64,000 bases of DNA from Perca fluviatilis (taxonomy: Eukaryota > Chordata > Actinopteri > Perciformes > Percidae), in assembly GCF_010015445.1 (NCBI RefSeq), contig NC_053112.1, positions 1,849,789 to 1,913,788 of the forward strand, written 5' to 3'. Shown piece by piece: positions 23,839 through 36,023 of this stretch (position 1 is its first letter; each line of letters opens with the position of its first letter). A program made the position numbers and the translations under genes. Below the pieces are notes generated by a model. The model saw only the letters and a list, made by a program, of their open reading frames with translations. It searched no databases and was not told the origin of the DNA.

Positions 23839-24311
23839 CGGGACAAGAGCCGTGTATTTCACCCATCGTTTGTTTAAATAACCCAACACATTATAATTAC
23901 ACACATTAATAGATTAACTGTGTCCCGTGGTGGTAAGAGATTGCTGGTGTAATAAGTCATTGACCGCCTCACTCAATAATAATAATCTGGCATTAGGAAG
24001 AGGGAACTGCAGGCCCTGGAGCTCTGTCAGGCACCAGGCTGGTATTAGTGCCGGGTTGCCAGCCGTGAACGGAGCTAACAGCAGGTCAAGCCCGGCAGCG
24101 CAGGCCGAAGGGCGCAGGGCAGTAACCCAGGCAGCACTGGTTTCGACGTCCGGCTAATAATAGCCGGACAAAATTTGCAATTACACATCGATGTTTGTAA
24201 ACGCCCATATTTGAGCTTCATAGTTGACGACGATAAAAAGTTTCAGAAGAGAATTTTATAATGGAATAGCAGAGATCTGCCTGACCTAGCTAGAATCAGA
24301 AGACTGCCCGA

Positions 24312-24384
24312 TCTCAGGTCAGTTGTGTAGCCTATGTAAATGTACTACCTGATCTCAGGTCAGTTGTGTAGCCTATGTAATGTT
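24312..24384. repeat. Two-unit tandem repeat of about 43 bp
   Basis: GATCTCAGGTCAGTTGTGTA followed by GCCTATGTAA occurs twice in direct orientation. Confidence 0.85.
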
Positions 24385-24600
24385 TTAAGTGGACTGTTCT
24401 CTTTAATACACCCATGGGCTGACAAAGGTTCCGGTTTTTGGGAGGTTGACGCCAACTTCCAGCTTTGTTGAGATTCGGCCCGCTTTCGTGCTCTTTAAAA
24501 TATGAGATTTCCATAGTAAAGTGCCGCGGGACTTTTGAGTCTATATGTATGTCCTATTTATTCCAATCAACTGTCGTTATTCAACTATGACAGGGTAAAA

Positions 24601-25264
24601 TCAGATGTGTGGTGTTGTGCATGAAAAATGGTCATGCTGTTGTATATATAAGCCCTGTCAAGACAAATTAAATAATAAATTGTTAATAGATGGGGTTGTA
24701 AAACATATTGCTGGTGTTATGCAATTTAAACAGGTGAACACCATAAAAACTGGATGGACCACAACACAAAGACACAACCAGCATGGAGTCACTGTGCTGT
24801 TACCCAAACACTGATACACCTTCATGATGTCTTGGTACAATTGTCCGTTATATTGTTTTTTACCGTATCGTAAAAAAAATATTTTTGCTGTACTGCTCCT
24901 AATACTTAGGGTGGGTTAAACTGCAGAAACAAAGTTTCCTATATACACTCTGTGTAGGTGATGATTAAGAATAAAGTTAGTTTGTTAATGGGTTCAGTTG
25001 TGGCGGCAGCAAATTACCAGAATAACAAAACTCACAGCAACATGTAGTCCTGATACCACAGCACTCCATTACAGTAAGTGACGGAGTAACACTGGATGTA
25101 CAGCATTCGAACGTCAGTTTACTTGGAGTCAAACTCGTTGTACATGTTGTTCTGAGGTTAGATGTTTCCTCCCATTACATAATTAACCTGAAAACTGTCC
25201 AATCAGAGCACTGACTGGCAGCACTACAGGTCCGACTGGGTCCTGCTCTCACGTCACATGACGT
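24601..25264. other. Duplicated block upstream of TRIM copy 3
   Basis: Reverse counterpart of 9918-10050 plus 5.8-6.3 kb. The LINE empty site is at about 24750. No gene is seen. Confidence 0.5.
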
Positions 25265-25409
25265 TTCTGGATATAAAGGTGTTAGGATGTGACAGATGTC
25301 AGTCAGATGAACACAGACAGCAGCAGCATCTGTCAGAGTCTGCTGATGAAGGTACCACGTCTCTCTGACCTCATCTGAACGGGACTTTAACAGCGGAGCA
25401 GCCTGACAG
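25265..25409 (+). promoter_or_regulatory. Putative promoter and non-coding first exon of TRIM copy 3
   Basis: ACGTCACATGACGT-like palindromic sequence (25251-25264) is followed by TATA-like ATATAAAG (25271-25278) and an exon ending CCTGACAG before GTAACA (GT at 25410-25411). It is mirrored for TRIM copy 1 at 5633-5775. The exon contains a short upstream ATG frame (ATGAACACAGAC...) closed by TGA before the donor. The link to the coding exon at 28922 is inferred. Confidence 0.45.
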
Positions 25410-25882
25410 GTAACACTACACACCTTGTGAGAAGAAACTCAGCTATCATTTGTGATATTTTGGAGGCTACATAAAATACTTCTGAAATACCAGTGATACA
25501 TTCTTTCAGCACTATTGTAAACTGTTTGTAGATCTGGAAGTAACTCAGTAAGTATTCTATGATGTGTGACGTTTTGGCCAAAATCGTCTTTTTATATTCA
25601 GTTGAGTCAGGTTTAATCAGCACCAGGAAACAAGTTAGATTTTAATCTCCGCTGACTTCACTGCTGAGTATATGAGGGAGAGTCAGAACTTCTCCATCAG
25701 CCTCAATACTTCATTCTCTGAAACTTGATCAGCTGTTTCTGACTCTACAAAACTACTCAGAACCGTTTGTGAAGGCTGAGAGTTGTTTTACGGCAGGTGT
25801 GTTTCACAACTTCATCCCATCAAAAGTGTAAATCTGTCTTGGTTTTGATTTGTGGTCACGTCCTCAACAACAAGATAAAAGA

Positions 25883-25884
<2 letters not shown>

Positions 25885-25937
<53 letters not shown>
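25885..25937. repeat. (TTA)n microsatellite
   Basis: About 17 units; mirror of the (TAA)n at 5091-5152. Confidence 0.97.
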
Positions 25938-28082
25938 CAGCAAAGCAGTCTTTTAATCCTGAAGTACAGACAGTAAAAACACATCCAGAGGTTTCTGAAG
26001 GGACAAGTTGAAACTTGCAGTTTGTCTCTGTCCGTTACTGGAGCCAGGTAATCCTAATTTGGGCAAAGGGTGGCTAGCGTGTGACAAGACTGCCACATAA
26101 AAACTTCAGTCAAGAATCTGGCAAAATGACAGCTGGCAAACGGAGGGTTGTCTCAGTCAAGATCAGATGCTCCTGCCGTTGTGCCCTCAGGCCTCCGGGT
26201 ACTGGTGCCATTTATCTGCATGTACGGCAGTAGAGAAAATGGGCAGACTTTCCCTTAAATTACCAGCTAACGCTATGTGCCAGCTAGCTAGCTTGGTTTT
26301 GCAAGGTGCTACAAAAGACATTTTAAAGTTTAAATAACATTAACAAAGTGAAAACATACAGTGAAAGGGTCAAAGTTAAATTAAATCGTAAAGTAACTTT
26401 GTGTCTTTAAGGTCTTTAGATTGCACAGAATGTTTTTGAAGTTGATCGGAAATAATCTCTTGGAGGAGTTTGTTTAAATGCAGCAACTACAATATAAAAC
26501 TGACTTCCTGTTGACAGCGAGGAACGCTGCAGCAGCACCGCCACACCCCAATTAAAACTCAAACTTTGAATAACTTCATTGTTAAGGTCTTTAGATTGCA
26601 CAGCAAAAATGTTGAAGTCGATTCAAATGAATCTAAAGGAGGAGTTTGTTAAAGTACGACTCCTGGAAATGGTGAAACGGGCAGTCTTTTTTAAATGAGT
26701 CGGCAAGCTAACAGCAACCCTTTTTCATCAAACTAAGAGAAATGTTCTCCCTCATCCTAAAATGGTGATAAATATATTCCAAATGCAATTAATGAAATAC
26801 AGAGGAGGAAAAGTGTCTGTCTCCGCAAAATCATCTTGAGTTAATGTTAAAATATTTGTAATTTAGAACGTAAACGGCTGAGAAACGATCTCATTACGGT
26901 CTGTAAAGCTCTCTCACTTTGCTTGCCCTGGCTCTCTTCGTTGCAAGCCACAGGACTGTTCCTTCTTAAGAACAATTTGACCCTTGTGGGGGCCCAGTGC
27001 AAAAAGAAAAAACAAGTTTTACACAGGGCCTCCAAAAGGCAACGGAAACGGCCCTGCTAGCTGGTGTTTCTAAAGGTTGGAGGAGCTGCTGGACAAGATG
27101 TACCTGTCATGGCCAGATGTGTGGCGTGTTGGCAGGTACAGGTACGGATTTACCTACAGTATGTACATTTTTCAGCCTAATAATTACAGTAGACTAACCA
27201 ATTACCAAAGACACACACACAGGCCTGTTTTAACGTCAACAGTAACGTAGTTCCTTTTTTAACAAGTTTGCTTTATGCGTCATTGTGCAAATATGAACAC
27301 TACCGTTGCTATCAACAGGCTTATCTGCTAACGTCAGCTACCGATGGTTTCCCCGGAATAATCCAGCAAATAGACAGTACCCAAGTGAGCCATTACGTGA
27401 AACAGATGATTTAACGTCACCGCTCATTTTACACACAGTTTAACAACAAAACTAAACACTGAGGGAAGATTACTACGTTTTTAATGTTGGTTTTGGCGCG
27501 CTATGCATCCACACTAACCTGGAAAGCGTCTTAAACAGTAACGTTAATACCGTGTGTCGGATGACCGCATGGTAGCACATGCAGTACTGTACCAGTCCCT
27601 CCACAACAACATGATTATGCAATCGCATAACTCAACGCATAATCAGCCAAAGTCTGCATTTTTGCCTCATAAATTGCCGATTTCCATGCAAAATATGCGG
27701 GGACTTGCATGATTTCATAATCCCCGCACATTTTTCATTGCAAAAAGTCACAAAATATATCTTAGTAGAAAGTTGAAAAATGTTGCGTTTACTTCACATA
27801 AGAGCAGCCCTTTTTCCCCTTGTTGCCTTTTTTTTCTTTTTCTTCAAACTGCTGTTTATGCAAGTTCCTGCAATTTCATCGCATAAAATTGCGTAAATAT
27901 CCCTCATATTCCATCGCATTTTTTAAAGAAAACGTATCGTATGACAATCCAAAACACCAAAAACTCTGCAATTTCTGGAAGGACTGACTGTAAAAGAGGA
28001 CCTATAGGAACAATATGTGTCATGTTTGAGTCTTTTGTATATGTTCTGTTTCCTGTCTTATTTTGAAGTCTGTCTTTTCTCC
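25938..28082. other. Duplicated intron block of TRIM copy 3
   Basis: Mirror of 2.95-5.09 kb. It includes the AT-rich dispersed repeat at 27.6-27.99 kb. No gene is seen. Confidence 0.5.
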
Positions 28083-28432
28083 CTATACTGTATCTGAAGT
28101 CTCTTTTATATAGACCTTAGTGGACTTCAGATACAGTATTAGGGGACCACTAAGGTCTATATAAAAGAGACTTCACATACAGTATTAGGGGACCACTAAG
28201 GTCCATATATAAAGAGACTTCAGATACAGTATTAGGGGACCACTAAGGTCTTTTTAAAAAGAGACTTCAGATACAGTATTAGGGGACCACTAAGGTCTAT
28301 ATAAAAGAGACTTCAGATACAGTATTAGGGGACCACTAAGGTCTTTTTAAAAAGAGACTTCAGATACAGTATTAGGGGACCACTAAGGCCTATATAAAAG
28401 CATCCAAAAAGCGCCATGTCATAAGACCTTTA
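28083..28432. repeat. 46-bp minisatellite, about 6-7 units, with one inverted unit
   Basis: The first unit (28083-28125) is on the opposite strand to the rest, giving a head-to-head joint at about 28125. The array then runs to GGCCTATATAAAAGCATCC and ends in ATGTCATAAGACCT followed by TTAA, the TTAA-transposon terminus. Confidence 0.9.
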
Positions 28433-28921
28433 ACCTTTAAGACATTTGAGATAATAGATTGCCTAAATATCTGTACTGGGTTGCACCACCTATGGGTAAG
28501 TTCAAACATAGACTAGTTTGAACCTATCTTTAATTGGGTTGGAGTTTACATGCTACTAACATTTTAAGGGTTGCACAATTCTAAGGCATGAGTTAAAACT
28601 TACATCGTACACCTCGCCTTGGTGGATGTAAAGTCCTCTGTAAGATAGAGGTTGTCATAGCATATCGTTTTAACAGGTGGTATAACTGGAAGAATTAACA
28701 GGAGTAACGATCTGTTGTGAAATGTTTGTTCAAAGCACTTGAATAAGAAATTCATGTTGTTTAGTTTAAAACAGTCCAAATGAAAGGAAATTGTATGATT
28801 AAAACTCACTATTTACATTTACTTGATTTAGAGCTGATAATTTAAAAGGTTTGTCAGAGTTTTTTATATTTAAAACTGTATTTTGAATATGTTTTCCTTT
28901 TCTTTCACACTATGTGTAGAT
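28433..28921 (+). other. Proximal intron and acceptor of TRIM copy 3
   Basis: Mirror of 2036-2499. A pyrimidine-rich tract and TGTGTAG end just before the start codon. Confidence 0.55.
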
Positions 28922-30572
28922 ATGGCTGCTGCAAACTATCTGTATCTGAAGATCAGTTTCTGTGCTCCATCTGTCTGGATGTGTTCACTGATCCTGTAAC
29001 CACACCATGTGGACACAACTTCTGCCAAAACTGCATCACTGAACACTGGAATACTAGTAACAGGTGCCTTTGTCCCATCTGTAAGGAGGGTTTTACCACA
29101 AGACCTGATTTGAGAGTCAACACTTTCATCTCTGAGATGGTTGCTCAGTTCAGACAGTCAGCTCAACAGAAAGCCAGCAGCAGCAGCTCAGAGCAACAAG
29201 TGTCCAAACCAGGAGAAGTTCCCTGTGACGTCTGCACTGGAACCAAACTGAAGGCCCTGAAGTCCTGCCTGGTGTGTCTGGCCTCCTACTGTGAGACTCA
29301 CCTGGAGCCTCATCTGACCATGTCAGGCCTGAAAAGACATCAGCTGATCGACCCTGTGGAGAAGCTAGAAGACAGGATGTGTAACAGAGCACGATAAACC
29401 TCTGGAGCTGTTCTGTAAGACACCCAGACATGTGTCTGCATGCTCTGCCATGTTTTTGAACCACAAGATGCATGATGTTGTTCCTCTGAAAGAAGAATAT
29501 GAAAGAAAGAAGGCAGAGCTGGGGAAGACAGAGGCTGAAATTCAGCAGATGATCCAGAAGAGACGACTGAAGATTCAGGAGATCAAACACTCAGTCGACC
29601 TCAGTGAGGAAGATGCAGACAGAGAGATAGCAGAAGGTGTTCAGGTCTTCACTTCTCTGAAGGAGTCTGTTGAGAGAGGCCTGAATGAGCTCATCAACAC
29701 GATCAAAGAGAAGCGGAAAACAACAGAAAAACAGGCCGAAGCTTTCATCAAAGAGCTGGAACAGGAAATCTCTGAGCTGATGAAGAGAAGCACTGAGGTG
29801 GAGCAGGTCTACGCTCTGAAGACCACCTCCATCTTCTCCAGAGTGTCCAGTCCCTAAACATCCAACAACCTCCACCCACCAAGGACTGGACAGAGGTCAG
29901 CATCCGTCCATCATCATATGAGGGGACTGTGGTGAAAGCTGTGGTTCAGCTGGAGGAGACACTCAGTAAAGAGATGAAGAAGCTGCTTGAAGTCGAGCTG
30001 AAGAGGGTCCAGCAGTATGCAGTGGATGTGACTCTTGATCCTGATACAGCACATCCTGAGCTCATCCTGTCTGATGATGGGAAACAAGTGAATCATGGTG
30101 GTGTGAGGAAGAATCTCCCAGACAACCCAGAGAGATTTTCTGAGTGTGTTAATGTTTTAGGAAAGCAGAGTTTCTCTTCAGGCAGATTTTACTTTGAGGT
30201 TCAAGTTAAAGGAAAGACTTATTGGGATTTAGGAGTGGCCAGAGAGTCGATCAACAGGAAGGGAGAAATCTCACTGAACCCTGAGGATGGTTACTGGACT
30301 ATATGGTGGTGAAAGGAAAAAGGGGGGAAGGCTTTTTAAGACCCTTCCCTTCAGTCCTTCTCTCTCTGAAGTCTCCTCCTCAGAAGGTGGGGGTGTTTGT
30401 GGATTATGAGGAGGGTCTGGTCTCCTTTTATGACGTAGATGCTGCAGCTCTTATCTACTCCTTTACTGGCTGCTCCTTCACTGAGAAACTCTTCCCAATC
30501 TTTGGTCCCAGTCTTAATTCTGGTGGTAAAAACTCTGCCCCTCTGATCATCTCTCCTGTCAGAGTAAACTAA
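28922..30572 (+). pseudogene. btr: Bloodthirsty-related TRIM E3 ligase, copy 3 (frameshifted)
   Basis: The ATG at 28922 follows the conserved acceptor, but the frame is lost within about 8 codons (near 28942). The RING itself is intact in the next frame (CSIC, PCGHNFCQNC, CPIC), as is the B-box1-like module, up to about 29390. Further breaks lie in B-box2 (about 29380-29450), at the end of the coiled coil (about 29810) and in the SPRY. At 30305-30355 the stretch coding for the usual LRNGNEYKA loop is replaced by unrelated G/A-rich sequence with a stop. PRY (LDPDTAHPELILS) and the SPRY end (KVGVFVDYEEGLVSFY to TAA 30572) are clear. Confidence 0.85.
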
Positions 30573-33546
30573 TCACTTAACTTTGATTTATTTATTTTCA
30601 TTCAGGGAAACAAATGTTAATAATTAGTTTTGATCTTATTTTCTATCTTTTTAATGTGGTGATTGATGTACACTTCATTGTTAAGACTTGTTTAATTATA
30701 GGTATTCCATTACATAGTCAACAAAATCATTTAATGCATTCATCTCTTCAACACTGCATCAGAATATCTATTTTAAAAAACCTCTGTTAAATCCACAGAC
30801 ATTTATTTTAACTTCCAGAAGAAATCAGTTTCAAAAGACACCTTCATTTAAGAGTAAGTCTGCATCCACAATAAATGCAGGTCTTTCCAAACATATTAAT
30901 TGGGGGTAGTGAGTTGCCACAGGGGGAAGATGGAAAAACACCGCGTGGCGAAAATTTTGAGACCGACTCAACTTTTGCAGAAAAGCAACCCTGCATCACG
31001 CTGCAGTGGCCAATCATGTAACAGAGATCAGAGTTGTCAGAGTGTTTTGAGGAGGTGTGAGAGTCCCGTACAGGAAACAGGAAACATCACTGCCTCTATC
31101 TCTGCCACGAAGTTTTTAAAAGACCAAACACAAGCTCTGAACTGCCCGGGAGTTTGGGGAACAGCTGACTGATTCCTCAGTCCCTCCGTCAGTCCCGCTG
31201 ATTGTTTCCTGCAACAACAAAGCACTCGCTATATCTCGCTCATCTCTTTTCTTTCTCTCTTTCTCCGGAAATAAAGCTGCCTTCAAGTTCAGTCGGAAAT
31301 GTCGAGATCTATAAACCATCTGACAGAAAACAGTGAGTGTGAAATATAAAGTGTACTTGTGCTACATTGGGAAGTCACACAAACAGGCTGTTTCAGTGAC
31401 ACTCCCACCGCTGCACAACTCTGCCAAAAATCACTTTCTTTGGTCTGAACTCAGCTTAAGGTCTATTACATGTCTATAGTGTCTACAGAACACAATATGT
31501 GCGTTATTATACCGGGGTATAAAAGGTTAATGAATGTTTCTATTTTGTCTGAAAAGTGTTTTAGTTCATTATTAGTCACTTTGGTTATTTTTATATTTGT
31601 TTTGTGGGTAAGATGGTTTATAAGTCAAAGACATCTGTAAATATGTGATTGTAGAATAAAAACTGTAAAATAAACCAGTTGTTGAACACAAGGCCTGAGT
31701 AAACAGTGACTTGAACACCAAAGACTGAACAGAAAAGCTGGTTTACACAGAAGTTGTATTTCATTACGAGTACATTGTGTTTCCTGTGGCTGCTTCACAA
31801 TAAAAGCCCCCTCTGTGTTTCATCAGTTGGATGCTTTTAATGTGAAGGAGCGGCAGGAGGAAATGTTTGTTTCACCAGCAGTGATTGTGGAGGATGAATC
31901 GGTCTCACCTTTTTTTTTTTTTTTCAGCTCCCGTTTTCAAAATTGCTTTATATGTAGATATTAGAAATCTGGGTTTCTTTTCATTTAATTTTTTATTTTA
32001 ATGTGAAACAATTCAAGAAACCACAAGTGATACAAGACAAACACTCACATGAAGAAATAAAAAATAAAATAAAAAAATAAGAGTAAAGTGGGTTTCTTTT
32101 TAACTACATAATTGTATTTACCCAAAAATAACACGGATTGATGATTCCATACTAGCCTCTCGAGTACGACAGAAGATCGGATCTCTACTTTCATTGAATT
32201 TGGGGTGTTTTATTAAATATTTTAGCATTTGAAAAAAAATGTAAATGTTTCTAAACAGTATCCTCGCTGAACGTTGACATATACCAGTCTGTGATTATCC
32301 TTCCTTTAATATTAGTCTAAATAATTCATAATTTCAGCTTTTTTTAACTCAAGGATTAGGTATAGTTTCCTATAAATGAGGTTTATTGACCATGCATTTC
32401 AAAAATGAGTGCCAAACTAGTGGTGATAAGTTGGTGTTAGTGGTGTTCATACATGGTGGTGAAAAGAACCGTTAAACATATAAAAACAAATAGTGAGAAT
32501 TTTCAAACTGGAGACAAACCCTGTTCTCTTGGGTGAAAGTCCTGTTTGACCCATCCACCCCAACCTGCCTCATTACCGGGACATTTGGCTCTTATACTTC
32601 ATCACCTTACTTCCTGCTTTGCACCGTCATAACTACTACTTCCACTAGAGGATGCGCCGCCACTAGAAACATTAATATTATTATTATTTTTTTTTTGTAG
32701 TTTATTTAAATAGGGACAGATACAAAAAACATAGATTATTACATAAATAACAATCAATGCCTGTATCACAGTGTTTATAGCCATGGCTAATTCTCAACAC
32801 CTGTCCCTAGGAGGGCTTTTAACAGTTCAAATAATAAAAGGAGTCAGATTTTTACAGTGAATACAATAAAATGTCCAAAAAAAACAGTTAACAACAATAA
32901 AAATAAGTGTAGTAAATAAACACATTAACTCTGACTCACATAGATGCACACCTCACATACACACAGCTATACATTTCATATGATCACACTGCTGCTGCTG
33001 TATTAACCATACTTTTACTAGTTTTTTTAAAGGTGGACAGTTTAGTTAGAGTCTTTATATTTGTAGGAAGCCAGTTCCACAGTTTGGCTCCTTTCACAGA
33101 AATATATAAATATATAAATATGAGTCTTAATTGCTGCTTGAACAAAGATTTGTGTGGGCCAGTCACACAGTCTCAAAGGTTCCTAGTTCCCGGGGAAAGT
33201 TCCTGCCGTTGAAAAGCATCGTGTATTAGTTTGGAACTATTTTCAGCGGCGGATTAATCCACATTTGGTGCTCTGGTGAGTATGAGCTAACTCAGTGGGA
33301 TGGTGTGTGTGTGTGGGATCGAGTTAATATAATAAAGTGTGTGTGTGTGTTCATGTGTTCATCGTGATGAAGGAGCAACAGCGTGAATCACTGATGTGTT
33401 TTTACAATATATCAGGCTGTGATACACACACCCCCTTCTTCAGAAATGTTTTTGATGCATCATTTTCATAGTTCTGCTAATGGCAACAACGCGCCAAAGG
33501 CACCTGACCAAGCATCCTTATTTTACGCAATGGGAAAGAGAATGTG

Positions 33547-33548
<2 letters not shown>
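30573..33548 (+). other. Downstream block of TRIM copy 3
   Basis: AATAAA at 30870-30875 is probably the TRIM polyadenylation signal. The rest mirrors 11.4-14.25 kb. No further gene is seen. Confidence 0.55.
31794..31848. repeat. Conserved fold-back motif, copy 1
   Basis: TTCACAATAAAAGC, a spacer of about 25 bases, then GCTTTTAATGTGAA: near-perfect inverted halves. The same unit occurs at 36313, 36735, 44341 and 46512. Confidence 0.75.

Positions 33549-33615
<67 letters not shown>
33549..33615. repeat. (CA)n microsatellite
   Basis: About 33 CA units; mirror of the shorter (GT)n at 11411-11441. Confidence 0.97.
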
Positions 33616-33616
<1 letters not shown>

Positions 33617-33639
33617 CACACACTTAAAGAGCAACAATT

Positions 33640-34008
33640 ATGTAAAACCCTTTTATTTTACAAAACCAGATGTAGGCCAGAGATTATCTGCTCGACCTGC
33701 GTGAACGATGGGACTGAATTTTACCAACAAAACAAAACCAAACAGCTGTGTATGATTTACAAAAATCAATGTGGGACCCACGGTAATCCAGGGACCATGT
33801 CCCCCTTTGTCCCCCTCAGAGTCTCTGTGTGTCCAGCGACTAAACTCGGGGACTACTTCTTCGTAGGTGATCTTCACGGCGCAGGTGGCTGTGATCCGGA
33901 AGCCTTGCAGTGCGTCTTTAGCCACGCCGCGCCTGCGTCGCTCTCAAACTCCACGAAGGAGATGTCGTGTTTCCCGGGACCAGTCGCACATCTTTGAAAC
34001 CAGGAAAC
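33640..34008 (-). pseudogene. Last exon of a U1A/U2B''-type snRNP protein gene, copy B
   Basis: Mirror of the exon at 11014. On the minus strand, CCTCTGCAG (AG at 34009-34010) precedes codons for FPGFKDVRLVPG. A lost base then breaks the frame, and AKDALQGFRITATCAVKITY follows before TAG (33853-33855). AATAAA (33652-33657 on the minus strand) ends the 3' UTR. It keeps the Gly-Pro part better than copy A, but both copies are frameshifted. Confidence 0.78.
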
Positions 34009-34084
34009 CTGCAGAGGACAAAAACACACAAAGAAACCCTGTCAACACTAATCTTTATTTATAGAGAGCTTTTCATAATCACGT

Positions 34085-34490
34085 TACAAAGTGCTTCACA
34101 AAACAGACAAAAACGTAGAAAAACACCAAAAACATTGTATAAAGGGGCCCAAAACGTAGAAAAAATACCAAAAAATTGTATAAAGCACCAAAACGTAGAA
34201 AAAAACACCCAAAAGATTGTATAAAGCTCCAAAATGTAGAAAAAACACCAAAAACATTGTATAAAGTGCCAAAAACGTAGAAAAACACTTAAAACATTGT
34301 ATAAAGTGCCAAAAACGTAGAAAAAAACACCAAAAACATTGTATAATTTGCCAAAAACGTAGAAAAACACCAAAAACATTGTATAAAGCGCAAAACGTAG
34401 AAAAACACCAAAACATTGTTTAAAGGTCCAAAAATGTAGAAAAACACCCAAAAACATTGTATAAAGCGCGAAAACCGTAGGGAAAAAAAG
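34085..34490. repeat. 39-bp A-rich minisatellite, about 10 units
   Basis: Unit AAAACGTAGAAAAACACC then AAAAACATTGTATAAAGNGCC. Only two units exist in the mirror copy (10838-10915). Read on the minus strand it gives long F/Y/V-rich frames, which are repeat artefacts. Confidence 0.9.
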
Positions 34491-35228
34491 TTGGATAAAC
34501 AATAAAAAACGTTTGAAAAACATTGAAAAGACAAACACAATAACCGTTAAAACGGACAGAGCAAATAATAACGCCAACATTTGTTTTGGTATTTAGAGTT
34601 GAAAAGACAAATCAGTTAATTAGTTGTCAATTATTAAACTAATCGCCAACTATACATGTATATATGCTATATATGTAGCGTTGCTAATTGTGTGGTCAGT
34701 GGTTATTAAAAATGAATCCCGAAAAGTGTAAACATTTACATATTGGTAGAAAAAAATTACATTTTAGCAAAAGAGAGAAAGGCAGAAACAGACAGACACA
34801 CACACACACAGACACAGACACACACACACATATACACTTTTGAGTATGTGTATGCTTTTATGTGTGTGTGCGAGGTGAAAATAAGGAATTGTGCATCCAT
34901 TCTTGATACATGGCCTAAGAGGAACCTCTAAAGTTTTTCATCCTCATATCTGAACCAGAAACGAATGTACGGTGGCGGTTTTACACAACTCGTTAACGTT
35001 GTGAAACGGTCACAGTTTGGTTATGTTTAGACACACACACTACAAAGTTAAGTTTAGAAAAAGATCATGGTTTCAGTTCAAATCAGAAGTTACTTCACGT
35101 TCTGGTTACGTATGTAACGCTGGACGTGACTTAGCTCAGTTTGTTCTGTAAGTTAAAAACAAAAAAACATTATCATATCACTGACATGTTGCAGATGTGT
35201 GGAGGTTTCTATTTGTGTCCAATAAACT
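34491..35228. other. Duplicated non-coding block
   Basis: Mirror of 10.1-10.8 kb, with short CA-rich runs at 34797-34830. No gene is seen. Confidence 0.5.
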
Positions 35229-35627
35229 TGTTGTTTAATTGGTATCGATGATGCGTTGCTGTGTAGAGAGGAATCTGCCGACACTGTTTCTTGATTATAA
35301 AGGTTTATTTACAACAAGGAATTCAGTATCAATTTACAAGCTCTGAAGAGCCCGGAGAGCGACCAGTTTCCCAGATTCTCAAAAGTCACTCTAAAGTTCT
35401 TTGTGTGTTGTGCCACATGTGTATATTCCATGAATTGGGGTGGAATCGATAACTGACCAATGGCTTCATGCCAACTGTCTCTGTCCTGGAGGGCCCCATT
35501 GATAATGCTTTTTCCAGATGTGTTTTCTGAAAGTAGCCCCAAAGTTCATCTGGGTTTCTTTGTTACCCAGAGCTTAAATACAAATCATATGGAATATGCA
35601 GATACAATAAGATGACCATATACCTCA
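35229..35627 (-). mobile_element. Solo LTR of a retroelement
   Basis: A 399-bp block starting TG and ending CA, flanked by an exact 4-bp duplication AACT (35225-35228 and 35628-35631). The mirror locus at about 10080 lacks it. On the minus strand it has a TATA-like TATTTAA (35574-35580) and, downstream, AATAAA (35304-35309), the expected order in an LTR. No internal region is attached. The family (gypsy or retrovirus-like) is not assigned. Confidence 0.85.
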
Positions 35628-35689
35628 AACTAAAATAAACTCTCCTGGTTAAAGTAAAGCTGAGTTACCTTCAAGTTTCAACAAACATA

Positions 35690-36023
35690 ATAAAGGTATA
35701 AGCAACACCTTCTCACACACCTTCCTCCTCCCACCTGTTAGATAAAGACACACCTTTCTCCATATTAGCCAGACAGCATCCTGGTATTTCACAATAAGAG
35801 TGCACATGAGGGGAGGAAACAAACACCAGAGCTGCAGTAAGAGGAGGAGAAACACTGGAAAGAGGAGAGCTTCAACGTCACACTCCAGAAATGAAAGTGA
35901 AGGTTGTCAGAAGTGTCAGCCACGCTGCAGTCGAGACAAGTCTCTGTTTCTCTCTGAAAGAAAACTCAAACTGACTTCATCAGGTCTTTCTCAACAACAC
36001 AGCAGAGTCTCTGCCAAACACTG
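35690..36023 (+). promoter_or_regulatory. Putative promoter and first exon of TRIM copy 4
   Basis: The sequence ends CCAAACACTG before GTGAGT (36024-36029), a consensus splice donor, and is duplicated with its donor at 45890-46221 upstream of TRIM copy 5. The small ATG frame from about 35890 closes before the donor here, so the exon is probably 5' UTR. Joining it to the acceptor at 41466 is inferred from order and duplication. Confidence 0.45.

Larger units (their letters stand above)
22668..24600. other. Right arm of the inverted-repeat block and flank
   Basis: 23410-24250 mirrors parts of 20110-20590, including GCTCTGTCAG/CTGACAGAGC and the AAGATGGC(C)GCC region. The right boundary is unclear. 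No gene is seen. The stretch 24400-24600 has no counterpart elsewhere in the window. Confidence 0.4.

Noticed and set aside
34059..34580. Frame of about 170 codons rich in Phe, Tyr and Val on the minus strand, looking like a membrane protein
   Set aside because: It is the 39-bp minisatellite read through (39 is a multiple of 3), absent in the mirror arm.
35880..35910. Interferon-response-like GAAATGAAAGTGAA in the putative first exon of TRIM copy 4
   Set aside because: It does not fit the GAAANNGAAA spacing exactly, and the duplicate at about 46090 is changed further. Too weak to annotate.
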